Assembly (NCBI GenBank): GCA_937894775.1
Contig: CALAXC010000082.1
Span: forward strand, 1 to 13,751
Length of the DNA stretch: 13,751 bases
Direction: 5' to 3'
Source: an uncultured Clostridia bacterium
Lineage (GTDB): Bacteria > Bacillota > Clostridia > Oscillospirales > CAG-272
Below the pieces are notes generated by a model. The model did not search any database and was not told where the DNA came from. It worked only from the letters and a program-made list of their open reading frames with translations. Position numbers and translations under genes: made by a program. This document shows, in pieces, positions 4,812 through 11,608 of this stretch; the stretch's first letter is position 1; each line of letters starts with the position of its first letter.

Positions 4812-6329
4812 ATGAAAAAATATATTCTTGCATTGGATGAAGGTACTACAAGCGCGCGTGCAATATTATTTGATAAGCAAGCAAATATTATTTCTATGGC
4901 ACAGCACGAAATACCTCAAAAATATCCGAGTCCTGGGTGGGTAGAACAAGATCCTATGGATATTTATGCAAATCAGTATGCCGCATTGACAGAGTGTATC
5001 GCAAAAAGTGGAATTTTACCTGATGAAATTGCGGCGGTGGGCATTACAAATCAGCGTGAAACTGTGATTCTTTGGGATAAAATAAGCGGAAAGCCTATTT
5101 ATAATGCAATAGTATGGCAATGCAGACGTACCGCTGATATTTGTGAAAAGTTGGAGTCGGAAGGACACGGTGAGTATATTCGAAAAACTACGGGACTTCG
5201 GATCGATCCTTATTTCAGCGGAACTAAAATAAAATGGATATTAGATAACGTAGACGGTGCAAGATCAAAGGCAGAAGCAGGTGAGCTGATGGCGGGTACT
5301 GTTGATACTTGGTTGATTTGGAAATTGACAGAAGGAAAGGTCTTTGTGACGGATAGGACCAATGCTTCACGAACAATGCTTTGTAATATACATACGGGTG
5401 AATGGGATCAGAAAATGTTGGATCTTTTTGGTATCCCTGAAAATATCTTGCCCGAAATAAAAAGCAGCAGCGAAATTTACGGTTCCTTTGAATGTATGGG
5501 AACAGAGCTTACGATTGCGGGTATAGCGGGCGATCAACAGTCAGCTTTGTTCGGTCAAACCTGCTTTGCTGCTGGTGAGGCAAAGAATACCTATGGAACG
5601 GGGTGCTTTTTACTCGCTAATATAGGAGAAAATCCGGTTGAAAGTAAATATGGTTTGTTGACTACAGTTGCTGCGGGAGAAAAAGGCCGCCCCATCGAAT
5701 ATGCGCTTGAAGGAAGTGTTTTTGTGGGCGGTGCGGTAATACGTTGGCTCAGAGATGAGTTGAAGCTTATTCACGAGGCGTCTGATAGTGAATATTTTGC
5801 CCGTAAGGTGAAAAGTAGCTGCGGAGTATATCTTGTTCCTGCATTCAGCGGTTTAGGTGCTCCAATATGGGATATGCACGCACGCGGAACGATATTCGGA
5901 CTTACTGCGGGAACGGGAAAGAATCATATAATTCGAGCCGCTCTTGAGTCTATCGCATATCAAACAGAAGATGTTATTTCTGCTATGAATTCGGATATGG
6001 CGGTATTGTCGGGGGATAGCGGGAATAAGGCAATTTCTGTGTTAAAGGTAGATGGAGGAGCATCTGCGAATGACCTATTAATGCAGATGCAAAGTGATTT
6101 TTCAGCAATTACCGTTCAAAGCTCATCAAATCCGGAGGCAACAGCGCTTGGTGCTGCATTTCTGGCAGGTCTTGCTGTTGGATTTTTTAAAGATAGGAAT
6201 GAACTTAAAGGTCTTTTAACAATTCGAAAGAGCTTTTCACCGTCTATGGAAGAAAAGGAACGTGAAAAATGTCTTGACGGGTGGCATAGAGCTCTTGTTG
6301 CTTGTAGAAAATTTACCGAAAGCGAGTAA
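4812..6329 (+). CDS. glpK: Glycerol kinase
   Basis: ATP-dependent phosphorylation of glycerol to sn-glycerol 3-phosphate in the cytoplasm, the entry step for glycerol catabolism and lipid synthesis. The 505-residue length is normal for the FGGY kinase family. Diagnostic motifs: phosphate loop LDEGTTSARAILFD (8-21), NQRET (80-84), IVWQCRRT (100-107), YFSGTKIKW (134-142), GDQQSALFGQ with catalytic base Asp241, GAPIWDMHARG (349-359) and the ATP-site motif DGGASAND (414-421). Many Firmicutes GlpKs carry a His near position 232 (YHF motif) that PTS HPr phosphorylates. The matching region here (SSSEIYGSFECMGTELTI, 218-235) has no His, so HPr activation is unlikely. It is first in an operon with a lipase-like gene that could supply glycerol; no glycerol facilitator gene is present in the window. 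Confidence 0.97.
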   Translation: MKKYILALDEGTTSARAILFDKQANIISMAQHEIPQKYPSPGWVEQDPMDIYANQYAALTECIAKSGILPDEIAAVGITNQRETVILWDKISGKPIYNAIVWQCRRTADICEKLESEGHGEYIRKTTGLRIDPYFSGTKIKWILDNVDGARSKAEAGELMAGTVDTWLIWKLTEGKVFVTDRTNASRTMLCNIHTGEWDQKMLDLFGIPENILPEIKSSSEIYGSFECMGTELTIAGIAGDQQSALFGQTCFAAGEAKNTYGTGCFLLANIGENPVESKYGLLTTVAAGEKGRPIEYALEGSVFVGGAVIRWLRDELKLIHEASDSEYFARKVKSSCGVYLVPAFSGLGAPIWDMHARGTIFGLTAGTGKNHIIRAALESIAYQTEDVISAMNSDMAVLSGDSGNKAISVLKVDGGASANDLLMQMQSDFSAITVQSSSNPEATALGAAFLAGLAVGFFKDRNELKGLLTIRKSFSPSMEEKEREKCLDGWHRALVACRKFTESE

Positions 6330-6333
6330 AATA

Positions 6334-7266
6334 ATGATGATAAAAAAAGAGATTTTTTGTGTGCCTTCGTCTGACGGTATCCATACTTTGTCGGGTGTGG
6401 TATATTTACCTGACGGTGAAATAAATGGGCTTTTTCAGGTCGTTCACGGAATGACTGAGCATATGGAGAGGTATGATAGCTTTTTAACCGATATGGCTAA
6501 AAACGGATATATCGCTTTTGGATATGATCATCTGGGACACGGTAAGACTGTGAATAATGATTCCGAACTCGGTTATATTGCTAAGAAAAAAGGATGGGAA
6601 CTTCTGGCTAAGGATGTTAAAGTTTATTCCGATGCTGTGAGAGAGCGATTCGGTAATAAAGATATGCCGCTATGTATCATGGGGCACAGTATGGGATCTT
6701 TTATTTCCCGTCTTGCGGCGGAAAAATTTGTAACGCCTCGATCTTTGATCATTATGGGAACCGGTGGGCCTAATCCTGCAGCAGGGATGGGTATTGCTTT
6801 GGTGGAAATCATTAAGTGTTTTAAGGGGGATAAGCATTTTTCTAAGCTGATAGATAATATAGCTTTTGGTAGCTACAATAAGCGTTTTGGCGGAAATATT
6901 CCCGATGACCCCAAGCTATGGCTTACAAATGATGAAAACGTGCGAAAGAAATATTATGCCGATCCTTACTGTATGTTTAATTTTAGCGTAAGTGCAATGG
7001 GCGATTTAATAAGATTGATAAAATATACAAATTCTACCAAGTGGTATAAAAATATTTCTGAGAGTTTGCCTATACTTTTGCTTTCAGGTGCTGAGGATCC
7101 TGTCGGCGATTACGGGAAGGGCGTTAAAATAGTTGAAACAAGACTCAGAAAGTACGGAAAGAAGGTAGAAAGTAAGCTTTATCAGGGCGCAAGGCATGAA
7201 ATATTGAATGATTTTACTTATGATGACGTGCGTGATGATATTTTGAAATTCTTGAATAACAATTAA
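6334..7266 (+). CDS. Alpha/beta hydrolase, monoacylglycerol lipase/lysophospholipase type
   Basis: A 310-residue soluble serine hydrolase (Hydrolase_4, COG2267-like) expected to split ester bonds of monoacylglycerols or lysophospholipids. The oxyanion region VVHGMTEHMERYDSF (37-51) and YDHLGHGKT (64-72) are typical of this subgroup. The nucleophile elbow GHSMGS has Ser119, LLSGAEDPVG carries Asp255, and GARHEILND carries His288. The start at 6334 (or the adjacent ATG at 6337) is chosen because the alternative ATG at 6262 would overlap glpK by 68 bases and add residues unlike the family; the gap to glpK is then four bases, which suggests translational coupling. There is no signal peptide, so the substrate must be cytoplasmic. 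Next to glpK, a role in releasing glycerol from lipids is a reasonable inference. Confidence 0.88.
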   Translation: MMIKKEIFCVPSSDGIHTLSGVVYLPDGEINGLFQVVHGMTEHMERYDSFLTDMAKNGYIAFGYDHLGHGKTVNNDSELGYIAKKKGWELLAKDVKVYSDAVRERFGNKDMPLCIMGHSMGSFISRLAAEKFVTPRSLIIMGTGGPNPAAGMGIALVEIIKCFKGDKHFSKLIDNIAFGSYNKRFGGNIPDDPKLWLTNDENVRKKYYADPYCMFNFSVSAMGDLIRLIKYTNSTKWYKNISESLPILLLSGAEDPVGDYGKGVKIVETRLRKYGKKVESKLYQGARHEILNDFTYDDVRDDILKFLNNN

Positions 7267-7287
7267 AAACGGAGGATCAAAATTGAT

Positions 7288-7794
7288 ATGAAATATCTTA
7301 TTGTAGTTGACATGCAGATTGACTTTATTACGGGCACTCTTGGTAGTGAACTTGCTATGGCGATTGTTCCGAAGGTTGTTGAAAAAGTGAAAAACTTTGA
7401 TGGCAGGGTTATTTTTACCAGAGATACACATTTTGATGATTATATGAATACTCAAGAGGGAAAAAATCTTCCTATATCTCATTGTATTAAGGATAGTGAC
7501 GGTTGGCAGATATGTGATGAGCTGAAGCCGTATGTTAACATCGTTGTCGATAAGCTTACATTTGGAAGTATTGAGCTTCCTGAATTGATTGAAAGCTTTG
7601 GAGAACCGATTGAAAAAATTGAATTGTGCGGACTCTGTACCGATATTTGTGTTATTTCGAATGCTATGGTATTAAAAGCAGCTTTCCCTGAAGTTCCGAT
7701 TGCTGTTGATTCTAAGTGTTCTGCAGGTGTGACGGTTGAAAGTCATAATGTTGCCCTCGATGCGATGCGAGCAGTTCAAATAGAAATTATATGA
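7288..7794 (+). CDS. Isochorismatase-family cysteine hydrolase, nicotinamidase-like
   Basis: A 168-residue hydrolase whose catalytic triad is visible: Asp8 (VVDMQ), Lys89 (VVDKLTFGS) and the nucleophile Cys121 in GLCTDICV. The nicotinamidase metal site also appears present: Asp46 and His48 in FTRDTHF, and His65 in ISHCI. This supports deamidation of nicotinamide to nicotinate (NAD salvage, PncA-like), though other amides are possible because the family is broad and this member is shorter than typical PncA. GGAGG lies 12 bases before the ATG. It follows the hydrolase gene after 21 bases and ends at a strong terminator, so it is the last gene of the glpK operon. Why it sits with glycerol genes is unclear. 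Confidence 0.85.
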   Translation: MKYLIVVDMQIDFITGTLGSELAMAIVPKVVEKVKNFDGRVIFTRDTHFDDYMNTQEGKNLPISHCIKDSDGWQICDELKPYVNIVVDKLTFGSIELPELIESFGEPIEKIELCGLCTDICVISNAMVLKAAFPEVPIAVDSKCSAGVTVESHNVALDAMRAVQIEII

Positions 7795-7802
7795 TTGTTT
7801 AA

Positions 7803-7839
7803 AAAAAAGAGGCAGTTCAATTTGAACTGCCTCTTTTTT
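7803..7839. terminator. Bidirectional terminator between convergent genes
   Basis: An A-tract plus GAGGCAGTTCAA (7803-7820) pairs with its complement (7822-7839), an almost perfect palindrome with U-tracts on both strands. It ends the glpK operon and the minus-strand MBL gene whose stop codon lies at 7848. Confidence 0.92.
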
Positions 7840-7847
7840 GTATGTGT

Positions 7848-8627
7848 TTAATCTATTACAATTGTTTGCCCGCAGGAGAGATAGTTAAGCTTGGGGATAT
7901 AATGTTTCATAAATTCATATTGTTTACGTCCAGTGCAGTGGCATGTGTAAAATGTGGTTGTATGTGATGCAAGACGTTTTGATGCATTTGTAAGAGTTTC
8001 GTCAAGTGACAATTTTGAATAGTGAAAACCGCCAATTAGAACATCGGGAGAAAACCATTCGGTGATATTAAGTATCCCTTTATGTGAACAACCGCTGATC
8101 AGAATTCGTTTTTCATTTTCTACAAGCATCAGATACTGTTCGTGTCTGAAATCGTCAGGAATAAATATGTCACCGAGTTTTTCATTGAGACCAGAAGAGG
8201 GTTCTGAGTGTTTTTTGCTTTTTTCGTTGCAAGAAAACAGAGTTAAAGACTTATTAATACAATATTTGTTATCTGTAAATATAATTCGTGGGTGATTTTT
8301 TAATGAGGGATCAAGACCGATATATTTTTCAGTTGCATTGTAGTGTGGTAGAAACGCATCTTTATGTATATATATGGGGGCATGAGGATTTATGTCAAAA
8401 AACTTTTGAAGACCGCCACCGTGGTCGTAGTGACCGTGAGAAATAATGGCAATGTCAACAAGGGAAAGATCGATGTCAAGAGTTTTTGCGTTTTCGTAAA
8501 AGAGATCGGTCTGCCCCATATCGAATAAAATTCGGTGGTTTTTAAATTCGATATAGAGTGAAAGACCGTGTTCAATTTGCATATCTTTTCGATCGGTAGT
8601 ATTTTCAAGTAGGGAAGTAATCTTCAT
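7848..8627 (-). CDS. Metallo-beta-lactamase-fold hydrolase, COG1237 type
   Basis: A 259-residue soluble metal-dependent hydrolase. The first metal motif is SHGHYDHGGGL (His64, His66, Asp68, His69). Further ligands or signatures are GCSHKGI (His182), IGGFHYSK and the Cys-rich FYTCHCTG (His230), ending with LSCGQTI. The GCSH...GGFH...CHCTG series is characteristic of the group named after archaeal dihydropterin-ribofuranosyl-aminobenzene 5'-phosphate synthase (methanopterin pathway). Bacterial members lack that pathway and their substrates are unknown, so only the fold and metal chemistry are claimed. GAAGG before the ATG serves as ribosome-binding site. It is a single-gene unit with its own promoter. 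Confidence 0.9.
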   Translation of the reverse strand: MKITSLLENTTDRKDMQIEHGLSLYIEFKNHRILFDMGQTDLFYENAKTLDIDLSLVDIAIISHGHYDHGGGLQKFFDINPHAPIYIHKDAFLPHYNATEKYIGLDPSLKNHPRIIFTDNKYCINKSLTLFSCNEKSKKHSEPSSGLNEKLGDIFIPDDFRHEQYLMLVENEKRILISGCSHKGILNITEWFSPDVLIGGFHYSKLSLDETLTNASKRLASHTTTFYTCHCTGRKQYEFMKHYIPKLNYLSCGQTIVID

Positions 8628-8668
8628 TTTATACCTTCGTTATATTTTTTATTACTAAAGTGATACTA

Positions 8669-8697
8669 ATTATATCACGAAATGTCATAAAAGTCAA
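8669..8697 (-). promoter_or_regulatory. Promoter of the MBL-fold gene
   Basis: On the minus strand TTGACT (8697-8692), a 17-nt spacer and TATAAT (8674-8669), with the extended sequence GTGATATAAT. The start codon is about 42 bases downstream of the -10. Confidence 0.8.
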
Positions 8698-8741
8698 CGA
8701 TAGAGGTTGAAAAGAATTGTTGTAGAAAATGTGAAAGTAAT

Positions 8742-8785
8742 AAAAAACCGATGAGAATTTTTCTGGTTTCTCATCGGCTTTTTAT
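8742..8785. terminator. Terminator of the InlB-repeat lipoprotein gene
   Basis: CCGATGAGAA (8748-8757) pairs with TTCTCATCGG (8768-8777). On the minus strand six Us follow the stem; a T-run also follows on the plus strand. It lies about 50 bases after the lipoprotein stop codon. Confidence 0.85.
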
Positions 8786-8828
8786 TATTAATTTGGGTTA
8801 GAATAAAATAATTAATGGGTATTGTCTT

Positions 8829-10613
8829 TTATTTAGCATCTTTTACGGAATCGAAAGGCTTAAATGTATCTCCGTTCTTATTTACAACGATATCCATATT
8901 AAGTTTTAGCTGAGCATTTTCGATATTGCTAAACTCAGCTGATCCTTCAAATGAAGTGCTAAAGTCGCCTTCTATCTTTACATTGATCTTTTCAAGCTTG
9001 CCATCCTTGACGACGGCAGAAACAGTTCCGTTGTTAATTAGAATGGATGAAGGATTAAATTTACCGTAAACTAAAACATCCGAGGTCGCTTTGTTAAGAG
9101 GATCGAGCTCAAGGGAATTATTGAGCCAATTAATTAATGTTTCGGCCCCGCTATTCGTAAGTCCGAAGATATATGTGATTTGCCCGTTTTGAGTAGTTTT
9201 TTCTGCAAAAGAATAATCGCCGCTGTGGGTTAAAATATCAAACAAATAGAAAGAAGTTAAATCGCTGTCAACAAAATCATTGATTTTTTGGATACTATCT
9301 GGCCAAGCTTTCTTGTCAATGAGGTGAACTTCACCATTAGAAAGTTTTGTTAATATGATATGTACATCCTTTATATTTTTATCTTTATAAAGATTGTTGT
9401 CTTTATAATCATCATTATATATTTTAATATCATTATGGAAAAATACGGTGTTGCTATGAATATTTCGGTAAGCTAATCCGTCGAATTCTGAATTGATTTC
9501 TCCGGTCGTTGCACCAAAATCAACACCAGTCTTTACATTGAAATTATAACCGGAGCTTGATTGATTTTTAAATGCATTTACTATTGCTGAAGCTTCGTCC
9601 CTAATAACTTTTATGTCAGAAGAAGATAATGCTACGTTTTCAAAATTCTTTGCAACTATATTTTTGGCTGTTCCAACGTCAGTAAATTTCAATGTGTATT
9701 TTAGATCAAATTGTAATTCACTAATTTTTACTTTGAATTCATATGTGTAGGAATCCAAGAGATCATCGTTAAAGGAAACATAGAAATTTGTATTAGCTGT
9801 GGTTTCGGGAAGTTCACAAAGCATTTTTTCAATAATCGGATGATTTATATAGTTTGAAATTAAAGAAACTACGGAGCTAACACTCATAGTAGTATCCAAT
9901 TTATAAATGTTTTTTTGCGTTGTGGGAGAAATAGATTTAATTTTATCGTCGGAATATGTGAATATGGCTTTTGCTAAAGATGATGAATCATATTTATAGT
10001 TAGAATCTACTTGTTCTACGGAGTATTTTTTCATTTTTCCGTTTTCATCAAGTGAAATATTTTGGAGAGTAGTTCCTCGACGAATTTTATAGTTTGAACC
10101 GTCAAATAGAAGGGCTCCAGAATTGATACTTTCGTCATAATAGTTTATCTCTCCGATAGTACTATATTTTGCACTACCTGAACTATTGCCTACAATAGGA
10201 AGTCCTAATAAGGATGCACTGATATTGGTAGTATAGGTATATTCAAATCCCGGAACAGCCTCTCCTATTGTATTTTCGCGGGCTTTTTGAAATGCTTCTT
10301 GATATGTATAGAAGCGAGCATAGAGCTTAATATCGGTATTGACTGTGATCGGGAAAGTTGCTTTGCTGCTATAATTTGAATCAGTATACCAACCTGCAAA
10401 AACAAATCCGGATTTATCAGGCGTGTCAGGTTTTAGGATTGAAGTTCCTTTTTTTACAGATTGATTTTCAAGGTTAGTGTTCTCATAAGAAACGATGCAC
10501 ATATCCATTGTATCGGTTGTGTTTTTGTTAGATCCGTTACCACAAGAAATGACACTTATAGTAATTGTAAAAAGTAACAAAATGGCGAAAAAAACGCGAA
10601 GAGAGTGTTTCAT
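8829..10613 (-). CDS. Lipoprotein with a single InlB/Flg_new-type repeat, otherwise unknown
   Basis: A 594-residue surface lipoprotein. A hydrophobic signal (about 5-22) ends in SVISC, with Cys24 as the lipidation site. Residues about 38-101 match the Listeria-Bacteroides (Flg_new/InlB B) repeat: strands ending in FVFAGWYTDSNY, then FPITVNTDIKLYARF. Only one copy is present, whereas many proteins have several. The remaining 490 residues are mostly beta-rich, Ser/Thr/Asn/Asp-rich and without a family I recognise. They seem to contain two related halves of the style seen in lipoproteins that bind lipids or other envelope components (TIGEINYYDES, SFNDDLLDSYTYEFKVK, KINVKIEGDFSTSFEGSAEF), but this is only an impression. 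AAGGAG lies ten bases before the ATG. It is monocistronic, with its own promoter and terminator. Confidence 0.85.
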   Translation of the reverse strand: MKHSLRVFFAILLLFTITISVISCGNGSNKNTTDTMDMCIVSYENTNLENQSVKKGTSILKPDTPDKSGFVFAGWYTDSNYSSKATFPITVNTDIKLYARFYTYQEAFQKARENTIGEAVPGFEYTYTTNISASLLGLPIVGNSSGSAKYSTIGEINYYDESINSGALLFDGSNYKIRRGTTLQNISLDENGKMKKYSVEQVDSNYKYDSSSLAKAIFTYSDDKIKSISPTTQKNIYKLDTTMSVSSVVSLISNYINHPIIEKMLCELPETTANTNFYVSFNDDLLDSYTYEFKVKISELQFDLKYTLKFTDVGTAKNIVAKNFENVALSSSDIKVIRDEASAIVNAFKNQSSSGYNFNVKTGVDFGATTGEINSEFDGLAYRNIHSNTVFFHNDIKIYNDDYKDNNLYKDKNIKDVHIILTKLSNGEVHLIDKKAWPDSIQKINDFVDSDLTSFYLFDILTHSGDYSFAEKTTQNGQITYIFGLTNSGAETLINWLNNSLELDPLNKATSDVLVYGKFNPSSILINNGTVSAVVKDGKLEKINVKIEGDFSTSFEGSAEFSNIENAQLKLNMDIVVNKNGDTFKPFDSVKDAK

Positions 10614-10666
10614 AATTTCAATACTCCTTAAAAAATATAGTGTGACGAGGTATATGCCACCGATAT

Positions 10667-10695
10667 ATTATATCACGTAAAACTTTGATTGTCAA
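10667..10695 (-). promoter_or_regulatory. Promoter of the InlB-repeat lipoprotein gene
   Basis: Minus-strand consensus TTGACA (10695-10690), 17-nt spacer and TATAAT (10672-10667), again within GTGATATAAT. The start codon is 54 bases beyond the -10. Confidence 0.87.
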
Positions 10696-10737
10696 TGATA
10701 TTGCTTCGTAAAATCACCGTAGTTAGGCTTTATTCTT

Positions 10738-10905
10738 TCAAAATGACAAAGAGCACCTTGATGCGATGCTCTTTGTTTTATGGTAGAAATAGTGATGCGT
10801 AAAATTAGTGATAGCAGTTCGGGAGACGTAAAGCTTTTCAGCAAGTTCTTCTTGCGTAAGTCCTCTTTGTTTTCTTAATTCTTGAAGTTTTTCGTTAAAT
10901 TCCAT
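10738..10905 (-). pseudogene. Truncated XRE-family HTH regulator
   Basis: A 55-codon ORF whose first 32 residues are a textbook XRE/Cro-type helix-turn-helix start: MEFNEKLQELRKQRGLTQEE, then LAEKLYVSRTAI. In intact regulators the recognition helix continues as SRTAISKWE and is followed by a further helix and often a sensor region. Here it changes to TNFTHHYFYHKTKS and then runs through a hairpin (10746-10776) to a stop. It is therefore a 5' remnant of a regulator gene. The start lies six bases after the LemA stop with only a weak ribosome-binding site, so any translation probably depends on coupling. The stub might still be made but should not bind DNA normally. Confidence 0.7.
10746..10776. 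terminator. Hairpin ending the LemA/XRE-remnant unit
   Basis: ACAAAGAGCA (10746-10755) pairs perfectly with TGCTCTTTGT (10767-10776) over an 11-nt loop. The T-run on the minus-strand side is short (CATTTTG), so the terminator is weak or imperfect. It overlaps the tail of the XRE-remnant frame. Confidence 0.55.
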
Positions 10906-10911
10906 AGTTTT

Positions 10912-11580
10912 TTAGAAGAATACTTCTTTTGCTTTTTGCTTGATCTCCTGAGAGGCAACGAAAGGAATTCTTGTTGTATATCCGTTCTTTGCTGCCACAA
11001 TCTTCTTGGTAGGCCAAGCAAAAATATCCTTGTTCCACTCATTAATGGTGTCGTTATAAAGTTCTCTTGCTGCAGTGATTTCTCTCTGTAAGTACATATT
11101 CTGCTGCATTGCATCTGCAATCTCTCTGTGTGCCGCAAGATTAGGATAATTTTCTACAGCGATGTTAATGTTTCTGGATAGCGTATCAATTTGTCCGCTG
11201 AGCTCATTTCGAGCAGCCTCTGAATCGCTGGTATTACCTGAACGATATTTGGCGATATTTTCAAACGTGCTCTTGTCAAGGTCGATTGCTTTATCCAAAA
11301 GACGAGCACAGTTTTGAAGAACGATAACACGCTGTTCGAGATAGTTATCTATCTGTGAAGCATTTCGCTGGATCTTCTGCTGAAGCTGGTCAAAATGCTT
11401 CTGTGCGCTGATCTTCATGAAAAGAAAGATCACGCCCGGAATAATTCCACATACCCATAACAAGATCTCAAAAATTTTTGATCCCGTTCCGACTTCTGCG
11501 GGAAGTTTTTTTACGATAACATTTGTATCAAGACCTTCTTCTCTTATTTCGGGATTCAATTCGTCTAACTGATTTGACAT
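10912..11580 (-). CDS. LemA family membrane protein
   Basis: A 222-residue protein with one membrane segment (about 36-56) after an acidic N-terminal tail, then a long helical domain. The LemA signature lies at 138-200: NIAVENYPNLAAH, an EITAARELYND stretch and NKDIFAWPTKKIVAAKNG, which correspond to the family's YPDLKA..., TE..I..AR..YN and FPS..IA...GF motifs. The hydrophilic tail before the membrane segment is longer than in classical LemA, where the anchor is at the very N-terminus. Its function is not established; LemA proteins are helical membrane proteins often encoded beside DUF3137-like or TPM-domain membrane proteins. AAAGGAG precedes the start, and only 28 bases separate it from the upstream gene, so both are one operon from the promoter near 13243. 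Confidence 0.9.
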   Translation of the reverse strand: MSNQLDELNPEIREEGLDTNVIVKKLPAEVGTGSKIFEILLWVCGIIPGVIFLFMKISAQKHFDQLQQKIQRNASQIDNYLEQRVIVLQNCARLLDKAIDLDKSTFENIAKYRSGNTSDSEAARNELSGQIDTLSRNINIAVENYPNLAAHREIADAMQQNMYLQREITAARELYNDTINEWNKDIFAWPTKKIVAAKNGYTTRIPFVASQEIKQKAKEVFF

Positions 11581-11608
11581 TTTTAAATTCTCCTTTAATG
11601 TTTATTTG

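Noticed and set aside
6262..6333. Upstream start of the alpha/beta hydrolase inside glpK
   Set aside because: It adds 24 residues unlike the family and overlaps the GlpK C-terminus; the ATG pair at 6334/6337 fits the family start and operon spacing.
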